Shown here piece by piece: positions 24,702 to 34,765 of a stretch of DNA of 45,105 nt; the first letter of the stretch is position 1, and the number at the start of each line of letters is the position of its first letter. The translations under genes were made by a program, and so were the position numbers. The notes beneath the pieces were generated by a model. It was not told where the DNA came from and searched no databases. It was given only the letters and a program-made list of their open reading frames with translations. The stretch is from an uncultured Collinsella sp. Lineage in GTDB: Bacteria; Actinomycetota; Coriobacteriia; Coriobacteriales; Coriobacteriaceae. Location: positions 1 to 45,105 of the forward strand of contig CAAEEX010000076.1 in assembly GCA_900755005.1 (NCBI GenBank), read 5' to 3'.

Positions 24702-25715
24702 ATGAGTGAATCGACTGCGGTGGAGGCGCCGGCGGCAAAGGAGCCGTTTTTTAAGATGTCCTCCATCCCGGGTGCCAATATTTTGGTGCCGCTTTTGCTG
24801 GGCTGCCTGCTCAACACGCTATTCCCCGACCTGTTTAAGACGCTCGGCAGCTTTACGCTTGGCATGACCCAGCAGGGTGCAGGCCCGCTCGTGGGCGCCT
24901 TTTTGCTGATTGTCGGCACGACGATTTCGTTTAAGAGTGCTCCTGCCGCCGCTGCACGCGGCGCCATCATCATCGCCGTCAAGCAGATCGTGGTCGTTGC
25001 CGTGTCGCTGCTCATCCTTTATGTGTTCAACGACAACTTGTTTGGCATCTCTGCCATGGTGATGTTGGCGGCTTGCACCGGCGCCAACAACGCTATGTAC
25101 GCTGGTCTGATGGGCACCATGGGCAACGAGGCCGAGCGTGGCGCCGTCGCCATCACCACGCTGGTTGTCGGCCCTCCGGTCACGATGATTGTCCTTGGCG
25201 CTGCCGGCCAGGCTCCGATTGGCTGGTCGCTCGTGGGCGCCATCCTGCCGATCGTCGTCGGCATTATTCTGGGTAACCTGTTCCCCAGCTTTAAGAAGAT
25301 GATGGCACCGGCACTTTCCGCCATCATCGTGCTCGTCTTCTTTGCCATGGGCTCGACCATGACTTTTGGCCAGCTTATCAACGGCGGTCTTCCCGGCATC
25401 CTGCTCGGCGTGATCTGCTCGGTGGTCTTTGCAATTCCCGTCATCGCGGTCGATAAGCTCACGGGCGGTACGGGTGTCGCAGGTGCGGCCATTTCGAGCT
25501 GCGCCGGAGCCAATGTGGCCACGCCTGCTGCCATGGCAAGCGTCAACGGGGCCATGTACGGCGGCGCCGTGCTCGCGACGGCTACGGCACAGGTTGCTGC
25601 CTGCGCAATCGTGACGGCTATTTTGACCCCGCTGGTCACCAGCTGGTGCTACAAGCATTTTGAGGGCCAGGGTCACAGCAAGGCAACGACCGACAAGGCC
25701 TCCGCAGCCGCCTAA
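24702..25715 (+). CDS. KdgT-type 2-keto-3-deoxygluconate permease
   Basis: Protein of 337 aa with about ten hydrophobic segments, matching the KdgT family, proton symporters for 2-keto-3-deoxygluconate. Supporting stretches are PGANILVPLLLGCLLNTLFP, KSAPAAAARGAI, LAACTGANNAMY, and SCAGANVATPAAMA near the C-terminus. ATG 24702 follows a strong AAAGGAGATATAT site. It may share a transcript with the SDR gene upstream. A role in using pectin or uronate-derived keto-acids is suggested by family only; no other such enzymes are in the window. Confidence 0.8.
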   Translation: MSESTAVEAPAAKEPFFKMSSIPGANILVPLLLGCLLNTLFPDLFKTLGSFTLGMTQQGAGPLVGAFLLIVGTTISFKSAPAAAARGAIIIAVKQIVVVAVSLLILYVFNDNLFGISAMVMLAACTGANNAMYAGLMGTMGNEAERGAVAITTLVVGPPVTMIVLGAAGQAPIGWSLVGAILPIVVGIILGNLFPSFKKMMAPALSAIIVLVFFAMGSTMTFGQLINGGLPGILLGVICSVVFAIPVIAVDKLTGGTGVAGAAISSCAGANVATPAAMASVNGAMYGGAVLATATAQVAACAIVTAILTPLVTSWCYKHFEGQGHSKATTDKASAAA

Positions 25716-25753
25716 TGCCAAGCGGCAATCAAAGCTAAAAACTAGTCACGCCA

Positions 25754-25787
25754 CAGGGCGGCCACGGGGGATCCCCTGGCCGCCCTG
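25754..25787 (+). terminator. Hairpin after KdgT gene
   Basis: CAGGGCGGCCA (25754-25764) pairs perfectly with TGGCCGCCCTG (25777-25787), with an inner GGGG/CCCC. It is followed by CAGTTTCTG, a weak T-run. Confidence 0.55.
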
Positions 25788-25795
25788 CAGTTTCT

Positions 25796-25823
25796 GTAGG
25801 GTCTCTGGGACACTTTACCCTGC
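25796..25823 (+). repeat. Family D hairpin, GGGACA loop
   Basis: GTAGGGT (25796-25802) pairs with ACCCTGC (25817-25823), with one G-T wobble, around CTCTGGGACACTTT (14 nt). It matches the shape of the family D copies elsewhere in the window. Confidence 0.4.
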
Positions 25824-25884
25824 TAAAGCTGGCATAACAGCTAGAGCGAAGGTCGTACAAAGGCAAGGAAAAATAACATACAAA

Positions 25885-25947
25885 TCGGTGAACGGTAGTT
25901 GTTCGCACTCGCATTTCCTGCGGGTTTGTAAAAAACGCCCTTATGAT
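25885..25947 (+). promoter_or_regulatory. pflB promoter region
   Basis: Contains an ACCGTT motif (ACCGTTCACCGA on the minus strand, 25885-25896), then CCTGCGGGTTTGTA (25917-25930), one base different from a stretch upstream of ptcA, then an AT-rich -10 region with TATGAT (25942-25947). No good -35 is seen, which would fit an activator-dependent promoter. A start near 25954 gives a leader of about 230 nt in which I see only weak hairpins, including one (GTAAC/GTTAC, 26159-26178) around the ribosome-binding site. Confidence 0.45.
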
Positions 25948-26181
25948 ATAAAAAAAGAAACATATAACAGCCCAGATGGAGAGGGTCGCTATGTTATCCT
26001 TCTCAAACGGGTGAAATCTTGGGTTTTGGGTTGTAGTTCCAAGGTAGATAAACGTTTTCCCTGCACCAACGTGTGGTGAAGAACGGAAGAAGCCGGTAGT
26101 GCAAGCCGAACATTCAAGAATTCAATAAGCAGCGGTGTGAGAGAGCGCCGCATTACACGTAACTAGGAGCGTGGTTACACA

Positions 26182-28233
<2,052 letters not shown>

Positions 28234-28234
28234 C

Positions 28235-28295
28235 TATTGTTAGTGCTATACTAACAATAACGATTACTGATTAGCGCGCCGGTTTCGGCCGGCGC
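28235..28295 (+). promoter_or_regulatory. Hairpins and possible promoter between PFL genes
   Basis: Two bases after the core's stop codon, TATTGTTAGT (28235-28244) and ACTAACAATA (28250-28259) form a perfect 10-bp inverted repeat around GCTAT. The sequence TGCTATACT inside it reads as an extended -10. A second hairpin, GCGCCGG/CCGGCGC (28276-28282, 28289-28295), follows before the ribosome-binding site. It may be an RNA processing or stability element, or a regulated internal promoter for the radical subunit. Confidence 0.5.
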
Positions 28296-28318
28296 CTATT
28301 AATCGAAGGAGACACATT

Positions 28319-28570
28319 ATGAAGGTTTCTGAAGTTTCTGAGACTCAGGCCGATAACCTGGTCCACATGCTCGACGCTTACGCCGAGAAGGGTGGCCACC
28401 ACCTGAACATCAACGTCTTCAACCGTGAGACGCTGCTTGACGCTCAGGCTCACCCCGAGAAGTACCCGCAGCTGACCATCCGCGTTTCCGGCTATGCCGT
28501 GAACTTCCACACGCTCACCAAGGAGCAGCAGGACGAGGTCATTTCGCGTACCTTCCACGACAAGTTCTAA
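28319..28570 (+). CDS. grcA: Separate glycyl-radical subunit of PFL
   Basis: Protein of 83 aa corresponding to the C-terminal domain of pyruvate formate-lyase. TIRVSGYAVNF carries the radical glycine at residue 58 (E. coli Gly734), preceded by HHLNINVFNRETLL and ending TKEQQDEVISRTF, as in full-length PFL. The first ten residues are unique. It has its own ribosome-binding site, GAAGGAGACACATT. It is like E. coli GrcA (YfiD), a spare part for damaged PFL, but here the core enzyme lacks this domain, so it must be required rather than accessory. It needs activation by the radical-SAM enzyme at 35807-36625. Confidence 0.92.
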   Translation: MKVSEVSETQADNLVHMLDAYAEKGGHHLNINVFNRETLLDAQAHPEKYPQLTIRVSGYAVNFHTLTKEQQDEVISRTFHDKF

Positions 28571-28592
28571 AGGGGTTTAACTCCCGCAGGAT

Positions 28593-28722
28593 CGCCGGGC
28601 CGCTTTGGGTTACTTTCCAAAACGTCCTCGGACATGCAAAGGGCTCCGCTGCGCGCTTCGCGCGGCGGAGCCCTTTGCGTCCTGCGGAAATGTTTTGGAA
28701 AGTAACCCAAAGCGGCCCGGCG
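28593..28722. repeat. Family B intergenic hairpin, copy 1
   Basis: A perfect 31-bp outer stem (28593-28623 with 28692-28722) leads to internal-loop strands GTCCTCGGACAT (28624-28635) and GTCCTGCGGAAAT (28679-28691). A long inner stem, GCAAAGGGCTCCGC with GCGGAGCCCTTTGC, is capped by a short loop. The copy at 39566-39694 has different stems but the same internal-loop strands. It lies after the radical subunit gene and may also stop transcription, although no T-run follows. Confidence 0.65.
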
Positions 28723-28812
28723 GGGGTCCTGTGTAGTCACCCTTTAGGCGGAACTCTCCTAATTATTTGGATGAGTCGTTTACTTACTTGTACTGTTACC
28801 GTCATCCCGCGG

Positions 28813-28852
28813 TTGTTGGGGTATGCTTTGTTCGTATGTAAACGTATGACAT
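28813..28852 (+). promoter_or_regulatory. lacI promoter with operator
   Basis: TTGTTG (28813-28818) and TATGTA (28835-28840), 16 bp apart, form a promoter. GTATGTAAACGTATGACAT (28834-28852) matches the two LacI-type operators upstream of the first GH32 gene (29983, 30000) and overlaps the -10, so the repressor likely controls itself. Confidence 0.6.
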
Positions 28853-28871
28853 GTTGATGGGGGAGGGTGCT

Positions 28872-29882
28872 ATGGCTCGCGAGAGTGCTCGTTCTAAGGA
28901 TACGGCTAAGCCTGGCATCAAGGAAGTTGCGGCGGTGGCGGGGGTTTCGCCTACTACGGTATCTCGTGTGCTTAATAATCGTGGCTATATTAGCCAAGAG
29001 ACCCGCGATAAGGTCCATGCCGCGATGAAGCGCATCAACTATACGCCCAACGATATCGCTCGTGCCATGCTCAACGGTCGCCTGAATCTTATCGGTATGA
29101 TCGTCCCCTATGTCAGCAGTCCGTTTCATGCCCAAGTGGTTCAAGTCATTGAGCATACCCTGGCCGAAAACGGTTTTAAGATGCTGCTGTGCAATAGCGC
29201 CAATCGACCCGAGCTTGAGCGCTCTTATATCGACATGCTTCGACGCAATATGGTTGATGGCGTCATCGTCAACTCGCTTAATATCGGTGCCGAGGCGTAT
29301 GCCGAGATGGGCTTGAGTCTGGTTGGTATCGACTGCGACCTTGGCGAGGCCTCTGTTCAGATTGCGAGCGACAGCTATAGCATCGGCGAACTTGCCACGC
29401 GTCGCCTGATCGATGACGGATGTTCACGCATCCTGTGCCTGCGCAGCAATAGCCGCATGCGCATGCCTGCCAATAAGCGTACCGATGCCTACCTCGATGT
29501 TGTTGAGCAGGCCGGTTTGCCCGCGCTTGTCCGTGAGGTCGAGTTCGTTAAGCCCGACGACGAAAAGAGCGCGGTCGTTGCGAAGATCCTCGATGAGAAC
29601 CCCGATATTGACGGCATCTTTGCGGGAGACGACACGATGGCGGCTATCTGTCTTAACGTGATGAAGCAGCGCGGCTTGAGCGCTCCGGGCGATATTAAGG
29701 TCGTGGGCGCGGATGGTGCCCGCCGCACTATGACGTTTATGCCTGACTTAACAACCGTACGCCAAGATATCGATCGCATCGGAGAGCTCGCGGCGCAATC
29801 CATCATTGCTCTTGTTAACGGCGAAAAGCCCGAATCGAATATCAAGCTCCCCGTTGAACTCATTGAGGGTAAAACCGCGTAG
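28872..29882 (+). CDS. LacI-family repressor
   Basis: Protein of 336 aa. The N-terminal helix-turn-helix (IKEVAAVAGVSPTTVSRVLNNRGYIS) and hinge precede a periplasmic-binding-protein-like sugar domain (LIGMIVPYVSSPFHAQVVQ). LacI proteins of this kind repress sugar genes until a sugar or sugar phosphate binds. The three near-identical operators (one before this gene, two before the GH32 gene) indicate autoregulation and control of the GH32-PTS-GH32 run. The effector is probably a sucrose or fructan breakdown product. ATG 28872 follows GGGGGAGGGTGCT; an upstream ATG at 28851 is not supported. Confidence 0.87.
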   Translation: MARESARSKDTAKPGIKEVAAVAGVSPTTVSRVLNNRGYISQETRDKVHAAMKRINYTPNDIARAMLNGRLNLIGMIVPYVSSPFHAQVVQVIEHTLAENGFKMLLCNSANRPELERSYIDMLRRNMVDGVIVNSLNIGAEAYAEMGLSLVGIDCDLGEASVQIASDSYSIGELATRRLIDDGCSRILCLRSNSRMRMPANKRTDAYLDVVEQAGLPALVREVEFVKPDDEKSAVVAKILDENPDIDGIFAGDDTMAAICLNVMKQRGLSAPGDIKVVGADGARRTMTFMPDLTTVRQDIDRIGELAAQSIIALVNGEKPESNIKLPVELIEGKTA

Positions 29883-29922
29883 TTCATCCCGTGCCAAAAG
29901 AATTCCTCAAACACCTCTGATG

Positions 29923-29955
29923 ACCGTTCGCCGGCATATGTCAACCGTTTGCCGA
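29923..29955 (+). promoter_or_regulatory. Tandem ACCGTT motifs upstream of GH32 gene
   Basis: ACCGTTCGCCGG (29923-29934) and ACCGTTTGCCGA (29944-29955) are direct repeats 21 bp apart, two helix turns, just upstream of the LacI operators. The same motif occurs singly or in pairs before several other genes in this window. Confidence 0.5.
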
Positions 29956-29982
29956 CGACTGGAACTGCAAAAAGACGTATTG

Positions 29983-30023
29983 GTATGAAAACGTTTGACA
30001 TATGAAAACGATTGACATATCTT
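29983..30023 (+). promoter_or_regulatory. GH32 promoter with two LacI operators
   Basis: GTATGAAAACGTTTGACAT (29983-30001) and ATATGAAAACGATTGACAT (30000-30018) are near-identical, with a central CG 17 bp apart, matching the operator at 28834. TTGACA (29995-30000) and TATCTT (30018-30023), 17 bp apart, form the promoter. Repressor binding would cover both elements. Confidence 0.75.
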
Positions 30024-30066
30024 GCAGTTGTACCGAGTTAGTATCACGTGGGAAAGGAAGTCTCGG

Positions 30067-31449
30067 ATGCACAAGGTGTATTACCAGCCTGAGGGAATTT
30101 GGGTAGGCGACATCATGCCGTACGGCGAGGACGGCACGTTCTATCTCTATCATCAGCGTGACACGCGAAACCCCGGACCTTTCGGAGAGCCGTTTGGCTG
30201 GGCACTCGCGACAACCAAGGACTTCGTCAATTACAAAGACTTTGGCGAGAGCCTTGAGCGTGGCGGCGACGAGGAAGTCGACCAGTATGTTTATGCCGGC
30301 ACGGTGTTTAAGGTGGGCGACAAGTACCATGCGCTCTACACTGGTTGCAATCGCGATAAGGTCAAGGCGCGCTTGATGAAGCAGGTTCTTCTTCACGCAA
30401 CGAGTGACGACGCCGTCAAGTGGGAGAAGAACATCGCTGAGACGCTGCTTCCGCCCCGGGAGGGTTACGATGACCGCAACTGGCGCGATCCCTTTGTGCT
30501 TTGGGATGAGGAGAACGAAGAGTACATGCTCATCCTCGGCACGCGTGTGGGCGAGGACAAGCGTTTGATGACCGGTCGTCTGGTCAAGTTCACCTCCAAG
30601 GACCTGGATACCTGGGAGTTCCAGGGCGACTGGTGGAATCCGGGCCTGTACACCATGTTCGAGATGCCTGATCTCTTTAAGATGGGCGACTGGTGGTATC
30701 TGGTGTTCTCCGAGTACAGTGATGGCAACAAGACCCGTTACCGCATGTCTCGCTCTATCAACGGTCCTTGGATCACTCCTGCGGACGATTCCTTCGATGG
30801 CCGCGCGTACTATGCCGCGCGTACCGCATTTGACGGCGAGCGCCGCGTTCTCTTCGGTTGGGTTCCTACGCGTGACGAGGGCGGCGACCCCAGCTCTTAC
30901 CTGTGGGGTGGCACCTTTATGCCCCTCGAGATCGTTCAGCGTGCCGACGGAACGCTCGGCACCAAGCTTCCTGACAGCATGCTTGGCGCCTTTGGCGAGG
31001 CTAAGGCAGTCGAGGCCTTTGAGCTCTCCTGCGAGTCGGGCAAGGTCGAGCAGGTGCTCGCCGCGGATGCCGGTTCCACCTATATGCTCGATGCCGACAT
31101 CGAGCTCGCCGGTGACGCTGCCGGCTTCTCGGTGAAGCTTGCCGAGGACGCCGAGTCCGGTCTTGCCTATGAGTTCCGCGCCAACCTGCGTGAGGGCAAG
31201 CTCGAGTTTACGGCGGCGCCCCAGTATCCGTGGTTCCAGGTCAACAACATGGGCCTCGAGCGTCCGTTGTTCTTTAAGGGCGAGGGCACTCATCATGTGC
31301 GCCTGGTCGTTGACGACGATATCGCGACCATCTTTGTCGATGATGTTGCGCTTAACGCTCGATTCTGCAATAAGCAGGGCCAGGGTGTGGCGCTGACGGT
31401 CACCGACGGTACGCTTAAGTGCGCAAATGCAACGATCGCGTCTCTGTAA
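30067..31449 (+). CDS. Divergent GH32-family fructosidase-like enzyme
   Basis: Protein of 460 aa, glycoside hydrolase family 32 fold (five-bladed propeller plus C-terminal beta-sandwich from about residue 325). The catalytic motifs are altered: the nucleophile block WxNDPNG is VGDIMPYGEDG (Asp near residue 15), RDP is kept in NWRDPFV, and the acid/base block ECPDLF is EMPDLF. It may cleave an unusual fructan or act on a phosphorylated sugar. It starts at 30067 after GGAAAGGAAGTCTCGG and is first in the run controlled by LacI operators, followed by the PTS and a canonical GH32 gene. No signal peptide, so cytosolic, fitting hydrolysis of imported sugar. Confidence 0.78.
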   Translation: MHKVYYQPEGIWVGDIMPYGEDGTFYLYHQRDTRNPGPFGEPFGWALATTKDFVNYKDFGESLERGGDEEVDQYVYAGTVFKVGDKYHALYTGCNRDKVKARLMKQVLLHATSDDAVKWEKNIAETLLPPREGYDDRNWRDPFVLWDEENEEYMLILGTRVGEDKRLMTGRLVKFTSKDLDTWEFQGDWWNPGLYTMFEMPDLFKMGDWWYLVFSEYSDGNKTRYRMSRSINGPWITPADDSFDGRAYYAARTAFDGERRVLFGWVPTRDEGGDPSSYLWGGTFMPLEIVQRADGTLGTKLPDSMLGAFGEAKAVEAFELSCESGKVEQVLAADAGSTYMLDADIELAGDAAGFSVKLAEDAESGLAYEFRANLREGKLEFTAAPQYPWFQVNNMGLERPLFFKGEGTHHVRLVVDDDIATIFVDDVALNARFCNKQGQGVALTVTDGTLKCANATIASL

Positions 31450-31494
31450 TGGCATCAAAACGTCTTATGATTTCGTAAAGGAATGGAGAGGAAC

Positions 31495-32946
31495 ATGGAC
31501 TACAAAGTAGTGTCTCAGCAAGTCGTCGATAACGTCGGCGGTCTGGAGAACATCGAGGGCGCCACGCATTGCGTTACGCGTCTGCGTCTGGTGCTCAAGG
31601 ATACGAGCAAGTACAACAAGGCCGAGCTCGAGAACATCGATGGCGCCAAGGGCGTGCTGTACAACAGCGGCCAGCTCATGATCATCTTCGGTACCGGTAC
31701 CGTCAACAAGGTTTACGATGAGTTTATGGCTCTGACGGGCGTTAAGGAGATCAGCGCTTCCGAGGTCAAGGGCGCCGAGGCGGACAAGAAGGGCAAGTTC
31801 TTCTCGGTCCTCAAGGTATTCTCGGACATCTTTATCCCCATCATTCCCGCTTTCGTCGGCGCTGCTATCATCATCGGCCTTAAGTCGCTGATCGTTGCCA
31901 ACGGCCTCTTTGGCATGGAGGGCAGCCTCGCCGATCACAGCGAGTTCCTCAAGAACCTCGCAAGCTTCTTTGCCATTATCGCCACCACCTTCGACTACCT
32001 ACCTGTCCTGGTTATGTACAGCGCGGTCAAGCGTTTTGGCGGTAACCCGATCCTGGGCATCCTCGTCGGTATCGTCATGGTTCACCCGAGCCTTATGAAC
32101 CGTAACACGTTCGTTATGGACCCGACGGGTGCTGAGTACTGGAACTTCGGTCCGCTCTCCATTCCCATGGTTGCTTTCCAGGGCGGCGTGTTCCCTGCAA
32201 TCCTGACTGCCTGGTTTATGGCCAAGGTCGAGAAGATTGCCCAGAAGTACATCCCCGAGGTCGTTTCGTTCGTCTTTGTCCCGACCGTTACCCTGATTCT
32301 TGCTAACGTCGCCCTGTTCACCGTGTTCGGCCCGCTCGGCAACCTGATCGGCGACGTCCTCGCCGGCGTAATCGATATCCTGTACAACAGGATGGGCGTC
32401 TTCGGTGCCTTTGTCTTTGCCGCATTCCTGCAGCCGCTCGTCGTTACCGGTACGCATCAGTTCATCCAGGGTATCGAGGCAAACCTCGTTGCCACGACTG
32501 GCTTCAACTACATCCAGGCAATCTGGTCGGTTTCCATCATCGCCCAGGGCGGCGGCGCCATCGGCATGTACCTCATTCACAAGAAGCATTCCAAAGAGCG
32601 CAACATCTGCATGTCGTCCTTTATCCCGACGCTGGTCGGTATCTCCGAGCCCGCAATCTTTGCTGCAAACATGCGCTACTCGATCATCCCGTTCATCTGC
32701 GCTTGCATCGGTGCAGGCTGCGGCGGTGCCTTCGTGAAGCTCTTTGAGGTGCGCGCCATCGGTCAGGGTCTGACCGGCGTGCTTGGCCTGCTCATCGTTA
32801 CGCCCGAGACGCTCGTGTGGTATGTGGCTGGCAATCTCATCGCCTTCATCGTGCCGATCGTCTTGATCTTTGCCTACAACAAGGCAAAGGGCGTGCCGAC
32901 CACCGATGAAGAGGGCGCTGGCGCTGGCTTCGACGTTAGCTTCTAG
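31495..32946 (+). CDS. PTS transporter EIIBC, sucrose-type
   Basis: Protein of 483 aa. The N-terminal EIIB domain (about 1-85) has the phosphorylated Cys26 in GATHCVTRLRL, and the EIIC membrane domain follows with about 8-10 helices (GGNPILGILVG, VTGTHQFIQGIEANL). It is of the glucose-superfamily type used for sucrose, trehalose or beta-glucosides. No EIIA is fused, so one must be supplied in trans. It would import the sugar as a 6-phosphate that the GH32 enzymes hydrolyse. ATG 31495 follows GGAGAGGAAC; an ATG at 31483 lies too close to its site. It is 45 bp after the first GH32 gene. Confidence 0.88.
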   Translation: MDYKVVSQQVVDNVGGLENIEGATHCVTRLRLVLKDTSKYNKAELENIDGAKGVLYNSGQLMIIFGTGTVNKVYDEFMALTGVKEISASEVKGAEADKKGKFFSVLKVFSDIFIPIIPAFVGAAIIIGLKSLIVANGLFGMEGSLADHSEFLKNLASFFAIIATTFDYLPVLVMYSAVKRFGGNPILGILVGIVMVHPSLMNRNTFVMDPTGAEYWNFGPLSIPMVAFQGGVFPAILTAWFMAKVEKIAQKYIPEVVSFVFVPTVTLILANVALFTVFGPLGNLIGDVLAGVIDILYNRMGVFGAFVFAAFLQPLVVTGTHQFIQGIEANLVATTGFNYIQAIWSVSIIAQGGGAIGMYLIHKKHSKERNICMSSFIPTLVGISEPAIFAANMRYSIIPFICACIGAGCGGAFVKLFEVRAIGQGLTGVLGLLIVTPETLVWYVAGNLIAFIVPIVLIFAYNKAKGVPTTDEEGAGAGFDVSF

Positions 32947-32982
32947 TTGAGCCGTTCAGCGTAATGTGCGGATAAGTCCATT

Positions 32983-33024
32983 TGGGGAAGGGCGTTCGGC
33001 TCGTGTGAGTCGAGCGTCCTTTCC
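32983..33024 (+). other. Hairpin between PTS and second GH32 gene
   Basis: GGGGAAGGGCG region pairs with CGTCCTTTCC, with TTCGGCTC/GAGTCGA inside and a GTGT loop. It ends before the ribosome-binding site GAGAAGG. It could lower expression of the third gene relative to the first two. No T-run follows. Confidence 0.35.
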
Positions 33025-33041
33025 TATAGACGAGAAGGTCA

Positions 33042-34490
33042 ATGGCGATGTTTAATCAAAAAAACAAGGTGATGCGTGCGGACTATGAGCAGTGGCGTGC
33101 CGGACAGGATGAGACGGCGGCTCGCATCGCGTCCGACCCCGATAGGCTTTTGTTCCATGTGGAGCCTGAGCTTGGCTGGCTCAACGACCCCAATGGTTTG
33201 GTTCAGATTGGTGATACGTATCACATCTATCATCAATACGATCCGTTCGATGCTGCGCATGGCGGTCCAGTGCTTTGGAACCATCTGACGACAAAGGATT
33301 TTGTGACGTACGAGAATCACGGTCCCGTGCTGTTCCCCGATTCCGATTTGGATTCGAGTGGAGCGTATTCTGGTTCTGCCTTTGTACGTGATGGCAAGAT
33401 TCACTACTTCTATACCGGCAACGTTAAGCATTTTGACCGTGATGATTACGACTACGTGTTGACGGGCCGTGAGCAAAACCAGATTCATATGGTTGCCGAG
33501 AATCCCGACGAATTGGGCGAGAAGCGCATAGCTGTTGGGCCGGTCGATTACCCCGACGATATCGGTACGCACGTGCGCGACCCCAAGATCCTTGAACACG
33601 ACGGTATCTACTACATGGTTCTGGGCGCTCGTACGAAAGACGACCGTGGCTGCGTGCTTGTCTATACCTCGCGCAATCTTGAGGACTGGAGCTATGCGAC
33701 GCGCATTGAGTTGGGCGAGAAGTTTGGCTTTATGTGGGAGTGCCCCGATCTGTTTGAGCTCGATGGCGAGCTTATTCTCGTTTGCTGTCCGCAGGGTGTG
33801 CCTGCCGATGGTTGGCGTTACCGCAATCCGCATCAGTGCGTGTGGTTCCCCATCGAGGCCGATTGGGAGGCGCCGAGCTTTAAAATCGTCGGGAAGGGCA
33901 TGCCCCCGATGGTCGATGCCGGTTTTGATTTCTATGCCCCGCAGTCCTTTGAGGACGCTGCGGGTCGGCGTTTGATGATCGGATGGTCGGGTTGCCCCGA
34001 TGCGACGACAGAAAGCCCGACGGCGGCGCGCGGGTGGCAGTGCGCGCTGACGATGCCGAGAGAGCTGAGCATGCGCGGCGGCAAGCTCTGCCAGTGGCCG
34101 GCGCACGAGATTGAGAGGATGCGCGGCGATTGCGTTCGTGCTGTAGGCGGTGAGACCGTTGAGGAGCCGGGACGCCTGTTTGATGTCGTGGTTTCCTGCG
34201 AGGGAGCCAAGATGATCGAGCTCGAAATCCGCAAGGGTGTCTTTGTGCGTTATACGGACGGGATGCTTACCCTCGATATGGGCGACGAAGGCTATGGACG
34301 CGACCAGAGGTCGATCGAGCTCAGCGAGCTTCGCGACCTGCGCGTGCTTTCGGACACTACGATGGTCGAGATTTTTGCAAATGGCGGCGAGGCGGCACTT
34401 ACGAGCCGTACCTATTCGCCGGCGGTTCCGGCGATGGAGCTGCACGCCGAGGGTGCGGCGTCGATGGATTTCTACCGCCTCGCGCATTAA
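33042..34490 (+). CDS. scrB: Sucrose-6-phosphate hydrolase (GH32)
   Basis: Protein of 482 aa with all canonical GH32 motifs: GWLNDPNG (nucleophile Asp), VRDPK, and WECPDLF (acid/base Glu). A beta-sandwich follows at the C-terminus. Next to a sucrose-type PTS it most likely cleaves sucrose 6-phosphate to glucose 6-phosphate and fructose; a fructan exo-hydrolase is less likely as no signal peptide is present. The start could be the ATG at 33042 or 33048; GAGAAGG fits the first. It is the third gene of the LacI-controlled run. Confidence 0.87.
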   Translation: MAMFNQKNKVMRADYEQWRAGQDETAARIASDPDRLLFHVEPELGWLNDPNGLVQIGDTYHIYHQYDPFDAAHGGPVLWNHLTTKDFVTYENHGPVLFPDSDLDSSGAYSGSAFVRDGKIHYFYTGNVKHFDRDDYDYVLTGREQNQIHMVAENPDELGEKRIAVGPVDYPDDIGTHVRDPKILEHDGIYYMVLGARTKDDRGCVLVYTSRNLEDWSYATRIELGEKFGFMWECPDLFELDGELILVCCPQGVPADGWRYRNPHQCVWFPIEADWEAPSFKIVGKGMPPMVDAGFDFYAPQSFEDAAGRRLMIGWSGCPDATTESPTAARGWQCALTMPRELSMRGGKLCQWPAHEIERMRGDCVRAVGGETVEEPGRLFDVVVSCEGAKMIELEIRKGVFVRYTDGMLTLDMGDEGYGRDQRSIELSELRDLRVLSDTTMVEIFANGGEAALTSRTYSPAVPAMELHAEGAASMDFYRLAH

Positions 34491-34551
34491 CCGTGTGTGG
34501 AGCGCGATTGGACTTGCTGGGCGGAATGCGTCGCAGTTGCTGCAGCGAACT

Positions 34552-34616
34552 ACCGTTCATCGCGTATAGCTACCGTTTGCGGGATAAGTAACACTCATTT
34601 ATAAACCGTGTAAAAT
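34552..34616 (+). promoter_or_regulatory. degV promoter with two ACCGTT motifs
   Basis: ACCGTTCATCGC (34552-34563) and ACCGTTTGCGGG (34572-34583) are 20 bp apart. TAAAAT (34611-34616) is a plausible -10, putting the two sites near -45 and -65, as for a typical activator. No -35 is evident. The space back to the scrB gene is otherwise empty. Confidence 0.45.
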
Positions 34617-34765
34617 CTCAGGTAAGCACGGAGTTTTCCAGGGAGACGCTGTCCTTTGTTGTGCGCAAGGGGCGGCGTCTCTTTGGCGCTTGGACGCCGT
34701 TGTGCAACAGCGCGGCGCGCGTGTCATGTATTGAAAAGCCAATGTCGAGATGGGTCGTGATAAGA

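Noticed and set aside
28234..28318. Split PFL as a sequencing frameshift
   Set aside because: The gap has a stop codon, 85 bp, two hairpins, a good ribosome-binding site and a new N-terminus, so one base change cannot join the halves.
34661..34765. Longer start for the DegV protein
   Set aside because: The extra residues do not look like the family's N-terminus and no ribosome-binding site fits, although a start at 34742 or 34757 cannot be excluded.
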